6,000 bases of DNA from Planctomycetota bacterium (GCA_012519365.1 JAAYQH010000514.1:1-6000); one strand, 5' to 3'; counted from the stretch's first letter, positions 1-5,957 are shown. Notes: generated by a model from the sequence alone, not told the origin. Numbers and translations: made by a program.

Positions 1-1275
1 CTCGGCATTCCGCACGGCCACCGCCATAAGCGTCTCCTCACGGAAGCCGCTCTCTTGCGTCGGATCAGCCTGCACAGTGCCGGCCGAGATCAACTGGTCG
101 CCCAGCGTATCCAGCACATCCTCCTTGAGAATCACGCCGGGCGAGCCGTCGGCCTGCGGCGGCGTAATCGGATTGTTCAGCATGGCCGCAAACATCGGGC
201 TGATTGACGAGAGCATCCGAAACAATTCCTCACCCGCAGCCGGAATATCGAGATTGACATACGCAATCTGCCCGGCCTGCGGATCGACAAACACCGGCGG
301 ACGAAACGGCTTGCCAACCAGTTCAAACATTTTTAAGAGTCCCCGCCGCGGGCCGGGGACAGTCAGCATCGCTTTGACGCTGATATTCGTCTCGGCCGAA
401 GGCGCCACGGCAATTGCCATAGACAAACCCGATACCCCGTCCAGCCCCAGCGCAGACAACTCTTTTTGCATTTCGCCGCTCGATTCTTTATCGCCGGACA
501 GAAACGCTCTTTTCAACAACCCCTTCAAATTGACATAGCATTCCACGTCATACACCGGCCCGACCGCCCGGCGGGACCGCTGATAATCCGCCTCGTCGGC
601 CAGGGTGCGGCTGCGAGCCCCGCTGAGCTGCGCCAACACAAACTGAAGCGTCTCCAAATTGTCGCTGACAAGAAGACTATCCTCAAAAAAACAATAATAG
701 GTCGCACTCGGCTCGGCCGGCTCAAGAGTTTCGGCAGGGCCTGTCGGCTCTGGCATCTCGGCCGGTTGAAGCATCGTAATAATTTCATAGTCCCGATAGC
801 GCTGCACGCTTCGATGAGCACCCTGCTCGATTTCTTTTTGGAACCCCTTTTCGAAAAGCTCACGGACCTGCTGACTGTGCTCGCCCCACTGCACCAGCCC
901 CAAAACAGACGACTCAGAAACCCACAGCGGCTTTCCTTGCGGAACGTTGACCGCCAGCAGCACCCGGCCGGTCGGATACACTTTGTCCCGCACCATCAGG
1001 CTCAGCAACTCATTGTCTTGCTCCTGAACAAGCGGCTCGAGCTGCGTCTTGAGTTTCTCAAAAAACGACTGCATAGACGGATCCCTATACAGCCCATACA
1101 GCCGGGTCTTTTTCGCCTGCTCCAGCACCTGCCGGACATTATTGACGCTGGCCATAAAAATCGTATCCGGCCCCAGCAGCGCAGCGCTGTCCGGCAACAC
1201 CGCCGACCATGCACAAACCCTCAAAACACCCAACAATAAAAATCCAGTAAAGAACATCTTGTTAATACGAAACAT
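1..1275 (-). CDS. Secreted protein of unknown function, DUF3352-like (3' end outside window)
   Basis: The reverse complement reads open for 425 codons from ATG at 1275 to the window edge, so the C-terminus is missing. AAGAGGAGG lies 4 nt before the ATG, which fixes the start. Residues 1-25 form an export signal: a short basic start (R3, K6), a hydrophobic stretch at about 8-20, and candidate cleavage after A22 or A25. A cysteine sits at 21 but the preceding residues (LRV) do not make a good lipobox. The mature protein begins with LPDSAALLGPDTIFMASV, followed by a segment around residues 62-75 (GLYRDPSMQSFFEKL), and later has YYCFFEDSLLVSD (193-205) and DVLDTLGDQLISA (386-398). A Pro/Glu-rich stretch at about 170-188 looks like a linker. 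This pattern reminds me of large DUF3352-type exported proteins common in planctomycetes; that is recognition by eye only. The gene lies 36 nt downstream of the protease gene on the same strand, so the two are probably co-transcribed. No catalytic motif was recognised. Confidence 0.85.
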   Translation of the reverse strand, partial: MFRINKMFFTGFLLLGVLRVCAWSAVLPDSAALLGPDTIFMASVNNVRQVLEQAKKTRLYGLYRDPSMQSFFEKLKTQLEPLVQEQDNELLSLMVRDKVYPTGRVLLAVNVPQGKPLWVSESSVLGLVQWGEHSQQVRELFEKGFQKEIEQGAHRSVQRYRDYEIITMLQPAEMPEPTGPAETLEPAEPSATYYCFFEDSLLVSDNLETLQFVLAQLSGARSRTLADEADYQRSRRAVGPVYDVECYVNLKGLLKRAFLSGDKESSGEMQKELSALGLDGVSGLSMAIAVAPSAETNISVKAMLTVPGPRRGLLKMFELVGKPFRPPVFVDPQAGQIAYVNLDIPAAGEELFRMLSSISPMFAAMLNNPITPPQADGSPGVILKEDVLDTLGDQLISAGTVQADPTQESGFREETLMAVAVRNAE

Positions 1276-1311
1276 AATGCCTCCTCTTAAAGTGAAAATA
1301 TGGCAGGTCGA

Positions 1312-2292
1312 TTAATATTGCGACAGATCCGGCTTTTCTTTCTTCAACCGGGCATCCGGCTGCAGGTAACGGTAACCGGTATTGGGATTGTCCTTATCAT
1401 AGGCAAAGGATTCATAATTGGCGATAAAATCCCGCACATAATGAATCGGAATCGCAAAGCCCAGTCCCCCGAATTGACGGGCGCTCATATTGGCCACCCC
1501 AATCACCCGCCCGGCCATATCAAACAGTGGACCGCCGGAATTGCCCGGATTCAAATCGGCATTAGTCTGGATATAGACCAGCCCCTCAAACGCCCGGCTG
1601 ACCGTCGTAATTGTCCCCTCACTCAGCGACCGCTCCAGACCCAACGGGTTACCCACCGCAAAGGTGTTCTGCCCGACCTGAACCGTTCCCGGCTCGGCCA
1701 GAGGCACATAGGGAAACTCCTTTATCGTCTCATCTTGCACCTTCAGCAACGCCAAATCAATGAACGGATTGAGGGCGACAATCCGCACCTCGCGAAAAAT
1801 CTTCCGCTCAAATCCGCTGCGGCTCTTTTCAAACAGCGTCACCGTAATCTGCGTTTCCCGCTCGATAACGTGGTAATTGGTGATCAAATAACCCTCGGGA
1901 TTGATAAAAAAACCCGACCCCAACCCCGCCGGCGTCGAGACCACCACCACCGCCGGAGAGACCCTTTTATAACAGGCCTCCAACGAGAGAGGTTCCATCG
2001 GGGCGGTATAATACAACCTGTCGGAGGACACCAAGGCCGGAACACCCTCTTCAGGATCCGGTTTGTTCGGATCATAGACGCTCACCTCCGGCTCAATCGC
2101 AGCGATATTTTCTCGGGGGACAAGCAATACCGTATAGCCCAAATCCACAACCACGCCGGACGGACGATCCGCCAGCACCGGAGCTGTCAGGGTGGCCCCT
2201 GAATCAAGCACAATTTTATCCGCTTTTACCGGAAAACACAAAAACACCAGTACCCCCGCCGCATACATCGCTATGAGTTGTTTGTAAGACAT
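1312..2292 (-). CDS. Exported trypsin-like serine protease (S1C/DegP-type catalytic domain, no PDZ)
   Basis: A 326-aa protein with a complete chymotrypsin-fold catalytic triad: H141 in TNYHVIE, D179 in NPFIDLALLKV, and S252 in NPGNSGGPLFD. This is the arrangement of HtrA/Deg proteases (MEROPS S1C). Residues 1-24 are a signal peptide (K4, hydrophobic 6-20, cleavage near VKA-D), so it should act in the periplasm or cell envelope. Residues 25-70 form a small beta-rich N-terminal module (DKIVLDSGATL, then LVPRENIAAIEPE), of a kind seen fused to various domains in exported planctomycete proteins. The peptidase domain spans about 103-292. Unlike DegP/DegS the protein ends about 35 residues after that domain, so there is no PDZ domain. 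The substrate is unknown. The ATG is preceded by AGGAG with a 7-nt spacer. It is the first gene of a probable operon with the secreted protein downstream (36-nt gap). The family is certain; a specific name such as degP is not justified. Confidence 0.95.
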   Translation of the reverse strand: MSYKQLIAMYAAGVLVFLCFPVKADKIVLDSGATLTAPVLADRPSGVVVDLGYTVLLVPRENIAAIEPEVSVYDPNKPDPEEGVPALVSSDRLYYTAPMEPLSLEACYKRVSPAVVVVSTPAGLGSGFFINPEGYLITNYHVIERETQITVTLFEKSRSGFERKIFREVRIVALNPFIDLALLKVQDETIKEFPYVPLAEPGTVQVGQNTFAVGNPLGLERSLSEGTITTVSRAFEGLVYIQTNADLNPGNSGGPLFDMAGRVIGVANMSARQFGGLGFAIPIHYVRDFIANYESFAYDKDNPNTGYRYLQPDARLKKEKPDLSQY

Positions 2293-2330
2293 GGTCGGAC
2301 TCCTGTAAAAGAAGCTGGTCAGTAAACACC

Positions 2331-2359
2331 ATTATAAAAAATTAACGATTTGAAAAAAC
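2331..2359 (-). promoter_or_regulatory. Probable promoter of the protease operon
   Basis: On the minus strand a perfect TATAAT -10 box lies at 2336-2331, about 39 nt before the protease ATG. Transcription would begin near 2324, leaving a leader of roughly 32 nt that contains the AGGAG ribosome binding site. At a 17-nt spacing the -35 hexamer is only GTTTTT (2359-2354), inside an A/T-rich run, so the -35 is poor and the call rests on the -10 box and its position. Confidence 0.5.
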
Positions 2360-2660
2360 CCAAAATTTCGCTTTTTCCTAAAATCAGCCTTGTCTTAAAT
2401 ATATCGGTTCAAACACCCCCGCAACATCAGGATCCCAAAATTGTCCGTCATCCTACATATCCGGAGATATCTGGTATCTATTCGCTTTCCAAATCAAAAA
2501 CCAAGAAAAACTACAAGATGTTGTGTATTCTCAATCTATCTCAATATGCCAACTGGAGATAAACGCATTACCCTGCCCCCAGCCGCCGGATTCTGTGTTT
2601 TTGAGTGTAAAAGGTGCGGTTTTTCCGGGACTTTTACGATATCCCCAAAAATGCAAAAGA
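2360..2660. other. Gene-free AT-rich spacer
   Basis: This stretch lies between the divergent protease and FlgM-like genes. Short open frames exist on both strands, but none has a ribosome binding site, a recognisable motif or the codon pattern of the neighbouring genes. The only structure that stands out is the hairpin at 2607-2637, listed separately. A small RNA cannot be excluded; no known RNA family was recognised. Confidence 0.5.
2607..2637. repeat. Inverted repeat / two-tier hairpin in the intergenic region
   Basis: GTAAAAG (2607-2613) and CTTTTAC (2631-2637) are perfect inverted repeats. Inside them CGG (2617-2619) pairs with CCG (2625-2627) around a TTTTT loop, leaving a symmetrical 3x3 internal loop. 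The result is a hairpin of 7+3 base pairs. Neither strand has a T-run directly after the stem, so it is not a standard rho-independent terminator. Its role is unknown: it could be a small-RNA element, a protein-binding site or chance. Confidence 0.4.
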
Positions 2661-2681
2661 GTAAAGTTTTTTGAAAAAAAT

Positions 2682-2769
2682 TGAAGTTTGACAAAGCCAA
2701 CAGACGATATCAGTATTGTAATAGTTGCGCGGATACCATTATTGACCGAAATATCACGCAAGATATTGT
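2682..2769 (+). promoter_or_regulatory. Candidate promoter region of the FlgM-like gene
   Basis: Two sigma-70-like candidates are visible on the plus strand. TTGACA (2688-2693) is a perfect -35 but has only CAGTAT at 17-nt spacing (2711-2716). TTGACC (2742-2747) is followed after 16 nt by TATTGT (2764-2769), which is the better balanced pair and would give a leader of about 128 nt. Overlapping the first is a sigma-28-like arrangement, TGAAGTTT (2682-2689) and GACGATAT (2703-2710), compared with TAAAGTTT and GCCGATAA; its spacer is 13 nt instead of the usual 11. Which of these is used cannot be decided from sequence. Confidence 0.35.
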
Positions 2770-2822
2770 AGGTGAGGAAAAAGTAGAATACCTCATAAGG
2801 ATTCGAGGATGCAATGAACCGA

Positions 2823-2889
2823 GGCGGCAGGACGCCTGTTGCCGGTCGCTCAAGCGACATGGAAGTTCGTTTGTGCGGCTCATCTTGAG
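2823..2889 (+). promoter_or_regulatory. Structured 5' leader of the FlgM-like gene
   Basis: Three hairpins can be drawn just before the start codon. The first is a 9-bp stem with two G-U pairs, 2823-2831 with 2835-2843, closing an ACG loop. The second is a perfect GTCGC/GCGAC stem (2845-2849 with 2854-2858) with a TCAA tetraloop. The third is a weak CTCA/TGAG stem (2879-2882 with 2886-2889) that would bury the GAGG at 2887-2890, the nearest Shine-Dalgarno-like sequence. No T-run follows, so this is not a terminator. It could control translation of the downstream gene. It does not match a riboswitch family that I can recognise. Confidence 0.35.
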
Positions 2890-2903
2890 GCTGGATTAAA
2901 GAC

Positions 2904-3218
2904 ATGAACAACCCTAAAACAAGACGATTTCAATTAGAAATGCGACGCGTCACGGATCGGCAATGTCGGGTACGTGTCGGCACCGCCGAACAGCAGCTGA
3001 ACTGGGCCTCGCCTGATTTTCCGACAGAACGCGTCATCCGCCATCTGGACACCAATCCGATCGGGCGTTTGCTGAAACTGATCGCCGCCCTGCCGGAGGT
3101 TCGCTATGAAAAAATTGAGCATGCCCGACGGCAACTTTCCATGTCCGACGAAGTGCTCAACGAACGACTCGATGTGGCACTTGACCGTGTTCTTGAAGAA
3201 TTAACGACCGAAGGATAA
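2904..3218 (+). CDS. FlgM-like protein (putative anti-sigma-28 factor)
   Basis: A 104-aa protein and the only plus-strand gene. Its C-terminal part, about residues 62-101, reads like the sigma-28-binding region of FlgM: PEVRYEKIEHARRQL, a short turn, then NERLDVALDRVLEEL, which gives the helix-turn-helix pair and the conserved VR..KIE..R pattern. FlgM binds FliA (sigma-28) in the cytoplasm and keeps late flagellar genes off until the hook is complete. The N-terminal 60 residues are basic and match nothing I recognise; FlgM N-termini are usually variable. There is no signal peptide or membrane segment. The start is uncertain. ATG 2904 has only GAGG 13 nt upstream and M13 (2940) is an alternative, but the start at 2904 keeps more of the frame. 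No flagellar gene is in the window and the neighbours run in the opposite direction, so the gene stands alone. The FlgM call is by motif only; a small DNA- or RNA-binding regulator is the alternative. Confidence 0.65.
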   Translation: MNNPKTRRFQLEMRRVTDRQCRVRVGTAEQQLNWASPDFPTERVIRHLDTNPIGRLLKLIAALPEVRYEKIEHARRQLSMSDEVLNERLDVALDRVLEELTTEG

Positions 3219-3240
3219 AACCTACCCCCTCTGTCTGCGG

Positions 3241-3269
3241 TGCCTTGTCTGTCGTTCTCGACCAAGGCA
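3241..3269 (+). terminator. Hairpin downstream of the FlgM-like gene (possible terminator)
   Basis: TGCCTTG (3241-3247) pairs perfectly with CAAGGCA (3263-3269). Inside, GTCG (3251-3254) pairs with CGAC (3259-3262) around a TTCT loop, leaving a 3-nt bulge. It begins 22 nt after the stop codon of the FlgM-like gene and lies between two convergent genes, where terminators are expected. There is no T-run after it on either strand, so intrinsic termination is doubtful; it may serve as a 3' stabiliser or work with Rho. Confidence 0.35.
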
Positions 3270-3298
3270 AGTGAGCCGGATATTTGTCCCTGCCCAAA

Positions 3299-3343
3299 AC
3301 GACGCTTATTCATCCTGAGATTCATCGGATTGATAAGCGTCGT
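3299..3343 (-). terminator. Terminator hairpin overlapping the end of spoVG
   Basis: ACGACGCTTAT (3299-3309) and ATAAGCGTCGT (3333-3343) form an 11-bp perfect inverted repeat. Within the 23-nt loop ATCC and GGAT can pair further. Read on the minus strand the stem is followed by TTT and then GGG, so with the last stem base the T-run is only four. The 3' arm contains the spoVG TAA stop codon and the 5' arm encodes residues near its C-terminus. It probably ends the ispE-spoVG transcript. Confidence 0.55.
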
Positions 3344-3749
3344 CTTCAAAACTGACCGGCTTATAGCCCGGTTCTTTGGACCGTTCCACTTCCTCACGAA
3401 ACGCGCGAAGAATGGTCTCTTGAATCTTGCGCCGACATTTGGCATTAATAGGATGGGCAATATCGGCGTGGAGCTTCATATGCCCGTGCACGTCCGGATG
3501 GACACGATTTTCGGGCAATTTGGCGCCGCAGGTACTGCAAAATTTGGCACGCAGGTAATTCTTCCCTCCGCAACGCGGACAATGATCGCTCATCTTGCGG
3601 GATGGCATCGCAACGAACAATCCGCCGGTACCTTCAATAACTTTGATGTCCCGGATCACAAACTCATTGTCGATGGTCATGGAACAAAAGGCCTTGAGTC
3701 GATCATCCGGATTGGACACAAGTTTGACCCTGACTTCGCTGATTTCCAT
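3306..3749 (-). CDS. spoVG: SpoVG family regulator with an inserted zinc ribbon
   Basis: A 147-aa protein, against about 95 residues for typical SpoVG. Residues 1-50 match the SpoVG N-terminal half (MEISEVRVKLV, then FVIRDIKVIEG and GLFVAMPS), and 95-115 match the second half (ADIAHPINAKCRRKIQE). Between MPS and DIAHPIN sits an extra segment of about 40 residues with C57-X2-C60 and C71-X2-C74 (CPRCGG and CSTCG), a four-cysteine zinc ribbon. The C-terminal tail is acidic. SpoVG proteins bind nucleic acid and act as pleiotropic regulators; in Bacillus the protein affects sporulation and septation, and in other bacteria it binds DNA or RNA. Sporulation is not implied here. The ATG has GAGG with a 6-nt spacer. 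It lies 18 nt downstream of ispE, almost certainly in the same transcript; ispE and spoVG are also near neighbours in Firmicutes. The family call is firm; the effect of the zinc ribbon is inferred. Confidence 0.92.
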   Translation of the reverse strand: MEISEVRVKLVSNPDDRLKAFCSMTIDNEFVIRDIKVIEGTGGLFVAMPSRKMSDHCPRCGGKNYLRAKFCSTCGAKLPENRVHPDVHGHMKLHADIAHPINAKCRRKIQETILRAFREEVERSKEPGYKPVSFEDDAYQSDESQDE

Positions 3750-3767
3750 AGTCTGCCTCGCATTTAA

Positions 3768-4658
3768 TTACCACCTATTGTCGTTGACAAACCTGCTATC
3801 GCAGTTGAACGTGTCTTTTAGCCAACGCTGCAGCCGAGGCATCCGCTGTCGGTCGGGATTCAAAATATACATCGCCGAACCACTTCCGCTCAGGCAGACC
3901 CGTTGGCCGCAGAAGGCCTCACACTGTTGTTTCAGCTCTGCCAGCTCCCGATGTAACGAAAAACAGCTTCTTTCTAACATATTTGCGCATATTTGAGCGA
4001 CAGAATCAATACTCTTTTGGGCCAGCAGGGGTTTTATTTGGGCCGACCACTGCTCATACAGCGCCTGTTCGTGTACATAATTTTCATAAACACTTTTTGT
4101 TGAAACAGTTACATTTGGCGTCAAAAGCAGCGCCTCAAACGGAAATTTTTGTTCCAAGGGGCGAATTTTTTCCCCCCGACCGGAACAAAAAGACGCCGGT
4201 CCGTAGAGAAAAAATGGGATATCGCTGCCCAGTTCCGAGGCAATCTCGTGCAGCCGTTCCATGGGTTGGCCCAATTCGGCAAAGCGATTCAGTCCCAGCA
4301 GAGCCGCAGCGGCGTCACTGCTGGCGCTGCCCAGACCGGCGCCGGCGGGAATCTGCTTAGTCAGGGTAATCCGCAGCGGCGTGGAGCGATTGGCCGCGTT
4401 CAGCAGCCGTCGGCACGCTCGATACACCAGGTTGTCCGGCCCGTCCGGCGCCCAGTGCGGCCCGGTACAGATCAGCTCAATCCCGTCGGTTTGCCCTGGC
4501 TCAAACAGCAGCTCATCGTACCAGTCGAGTTTGGCCATCAGCGTCTCAAGCTCGTGAAACCCATCCGGCCGCTTGCCGGCCACCAGCAAAAACAGATTGA
4601 GCTTGGCCGGCGCATACACCAGCAGCCCCCGCTCGGTCGTATTGAACTGTTCGGCCAT
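3768..4658 (-). CDS. ispE: 4-diphosphocytidyl-2-C-methyl-D-erythritol kinase (IspE)
   Basis: This GHMP-family kinase phosphorylates the 2-hydroxyl of 4-diphosphocytidyl-2-C-methylerythritol with ATP, a step of the MEP pathway to isoprenoid precursors in the cytoplasm. Counting from a GTG at 4664, APAKLNLFL (18-26) contains the substrate-site lysine K21. The ATP-binding GHMP motif PAGAGLGSASSDAAAA is at 106-121, GSDIPFF (146-152) carries the catalytic Asp D148, and LSGSGSAMY (258-266) is the third GHMP motif. The frame extends to that GTG, but its Shine-Dalgarno would overlap the codon. The ATG at 4658, with AGGGG and a 5-nt spacer, is the better start and gives 296 aa, close to the usual 280-300. 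It is the first gene of an ispE-spoVG unit. All motifs are intact, so it should be active. Confidence 0.95.
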   Translation of the reverse strand: MAEQFNTTERGLLVYAPAKLNLFLLVAGKRPDGFHELETLMAKLDWYDELLFEPGQTDGIELICTGPHWAPDGPDNLVYRACRRLLNAANRSTPLRITLTKQIPAGAGLGSASSDAAAALLGLNRFAELGQPMERLHEIASELGSDIPFFLYGPASFCSGRGEKIRPLEQKFPFEALLLTPNVTVSTKSVYENYVHEQALYEQWSAQIKPLLAQKSIDSVAQICANMLERSCFSLHRELAELKQQCEAFCGQRVCLSGSGSAMYILNPDRQRMPRLQRWLKDTFNCDSRFVNDNRW

Positions 4659-4698
4659 CGTCACCCCTAACCCAAAAAATCAGATGAACTTTTTCTTC

Positions 4699-4727
4699 AT
4701 TTTACCGTTAAAAGTCGCCCAACGCAA
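4699..4727 (-). promoter_or_regulatory. Probable promoter of the ispE-spoVG operon
   Basis: On the minus strand TTGCGT (4727-4722) and TAAAAT (4704-4699) are separated by exactly 17 nt. Transcription would start near 4692, giving a leader of about 34 nt that holds the AGGGG ribosome binding site. The -10 matches five of six consensus bases and the -35 keeps TTG only. The position between the kinase terminator and ispE supports it. Confidence 0.5.
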
Positions 4728-4750
4728 ACCCTGTTCGATGCGGATAATAA

Positions 4751-4774
4751 AGGGCGAACGCATCGGTTCGCCCT
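4751..4774 (-). terminator. Rho-independent terminator of the sugar kinase gene
   Basis: AGGGCGAAC (4751-4759) and GTTCGCCCT (4766-4774) make a 9-bp GC-rich perfect stem with a 6-nt loop. On the minus strand it is followed directly by TTTATTAT, and it is preceded by an A-run. It begins 45 nt after the kinase stop codon and lies upstream of the ispE promoter, so it separates the two transcription units. On the plus strand a TTTTTT run also follows, but 6 nt away from the stem and with no gene feeding into it. Confidence 0.75.
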
Positions 4775-4819
4775 CTGGAGTTTTTTAAGAATAGACAGGC
4801 ATCGCCATTGTCTTGCCGG

Positions 4820-5899
4820 TCAGCGTTTGACGCGGGCGTTGCCCTGCCAGATGCTCCAGAGCTGCTCTTCATCGGCCGGCTGGCCGTAGTCGGTCAGCAT
4901 GGTCGTGGCCAGTGCGCCGGTGGCCCAGCCAAACTGTGCCCATTTTTCCGAATCCCAGCCTTTCAGGATGGCATAGAGCATACCGCCGACAAAACCGTCG
5001 CCGCCGCCGATGCGGTCCAGCACGGTGATTTCTCGCGGCTCGATGACGTGCCACCCATCGCCGGCGGCCATAATCGCCCCCCATAAATGCAGGTTGACGC
5101 TGATAACCTGCCGCAGCGTCGTCGCAAAAACCGTGGCATTCGGAAAGGCCTTTTTGGCGCTGGCGATCATCGCCTTGAAACTATCAATTTTGGCGGCAAT
5201 GTCCTTGCCTCCGGCCTCGGGTCCTTCCAGCCCCAAACACAATTGAAAATCTTCCTCATTGCCGACCAAAATGTCGGAAGCCTGAGCGATTTCGGTGAAA
5301 ATCTCCCGCAGTTCCTGCTCGCGATTCTTCCAGAACGAAGCCCGATAGTTCAGGTCAAACGAGATCCGCGTGCCGTATTTTTTAGCCGCCCGGGCCAATT
5401 CCAGACAGAATGTCCCCGTCTCCGGCGACAGCGCCGCGATCAGCCCCGACATATGCACAATCTGGACACCTTCCTTACCAAACAGCCGATCCAGATCGAA
5501 ATCTTTGACATTCAGCGTTCGCCCGACCTCGCCGGCGCGGTCGTTGTGCACCCGCGGGCCGCGACTGCCGTAGCCGCTGTCGGCCAGGTTGAATTGATGG
5601 CGATAGCCCCACGGGCCGCCTTGAGGCACCTCCTTGCCCTCATAGGCCATATGCCGACTGGCCAAATCGTCTTTGATAAACCGGGCAATCGGGCTGTCCT
5701 TGACAAAGGTGGTCAAAACCTTGACCGGCAGCCCCAAATACGACACGACACTGGCAACGTTGGTCTCGGCGCTGGTCGCCTGCATCATCAGCGTTCGGCC
5801 GCAGTGCATCGGCTGGCCGTAGAGCGGCGTCAGACGAACCCCCATGCTGGTCGGCACAACAAGACTGTAGGTGTACTCTTTTTTAAGTTCAATACCCAT
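4820..5899 (-). CDS. PfkB-family sugar kinase, probable 2-keto-3-deoxygluconate kinase type
   Basis: A 359-aa ribokinase/PfkB-fold enzyme that should transfer phosphate from ATP to a sugar or sugar acid in the cytoplasm. The second PfkB signature is clear, DRIGGGDGFVGGMLY (295-309), with D301 as the catalytic base and the glycines forming the anion hole. FDLNYRASFW (181-190) and VGNEEDF (212-218) are typical of the 2-keto-3-deoxygluconate kinase branch, and ATSAETNVAS (41-50) occupies the place of the usual GGxxxNVA sugar-binding motif. KdgK phosphorylates 2-keto-3-deoxygluconate to KDPG in pectin, alginate and uronate breakdown. No KDPG aldolase is visible in the window to confirm this, so the substrate is inferred. 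The ATG has AGGA with a 7-nt spacer. The gene is single: it has its own terminator and a palindrome near its probable promoter. Alternatives are a fructokinase or another ketose or sugar-acid kinase. Confidence 0.88.
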   Translation of the reverse strand: MGIELKKEYTYSLVVPTSMGVRLTPLYGQPMHCGRTLMMQATSAETNVASVVSYLGLPVKVLTTFVKDSPIARFIKDDLASRHMAYEGKEVPQGGPWGYRHQFNLADSGYGSRGPRVHNDRAGEVGRTLNVKDFDLDRLFGKEGVQIVHMSGLIAALSPETGTFCLELARAAKKYGTRISFDLNYRASFWKNREQELREIFTEIAQASDILVGNEEDFQLCLGLEGPEAGGKDIAAKIDSFKAMIASAKKAFPNATVFATTLRQVISVNLHLWGAIMAAGDGWHVIEPREITVLDRIGGGDGFVGGMLYAILKGWDSEKWAQFGWATGALATTMLTDYGQPADEEQLWSIWQGNARVKR

Positions 5900-5957
5900 A
5901 ACGACTTCCTTTCCTTTTCCCGAATAGTTGCGTGTTTTTCGGCCGCGTTCGACAGTT

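Noticed and set aside
466..1239. 257-codon open frame on the plus strand
   Set aside because: Antiparallel to the uninterrupted 425-codon secreted protein. The product is rich in His, Arg, Gln and Leu without any motif, has no ribosome binding site, and is typical of a shadow frame.
1300..2202. 300-codon open frame on the plus strand
   Set aside because: Lies opposite the protease gene, which has an intact catalytic triad and signal peptide. The product is Arg/His/Gln-rich and without recognisable domains.
2460..2480. AGATATCT palindrome with ATATCCGG/ATATCTGG near-repeat
   Set aside because: Short and in AT-rich sequence; expected by chance at this length and without a gene nearby to control.
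2350..2674. Two short overlapping plus-strand frames (2350-2562, 2441-2674)
   Set aside because: No ribosome binding site or motif, low-complexity start, and they overlap each other and the protease promoter region.
2823..2843. CAGG-ACG-CCTG hairpin as a mini-ykkC guanidine riboswitch
   Set aside because: That class needs two similar hairpins with ACGR loops. Only one is present, its loop is ACG, and the neighbouring hairpin has a different loop.
2681..2899. 72-codon open frame on the plus strand just before the FlgM-like gene
   Set aside because: It starts with TTG without a Shine-Dalgarno sequence and runs through the candidate promoters and hairpins. The peptide, though it has several cysteines, matches nothing I recognise.
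2531..2911. 126-codon open frame on the minus strand in the intergenic region
   Set aside because: No ribosome binding site, no motif, and it overlaps the leader and start of the FlgM-like gene. Composition follows the AT-rich spacer rather than coding sequence.
3240..3767. 175-codon plus-strand frame opposite spoVG
   Set aside because: Spans exactly the spoVG coding region in the opposite direction. The SpoVG match on the minus strand is unambiguous.
4149..4670. 173-codon plus-strand frame opposite ispE
   Set aside because: Shadow of ispE, whose three GHMP motifs are intact on the minus strand.
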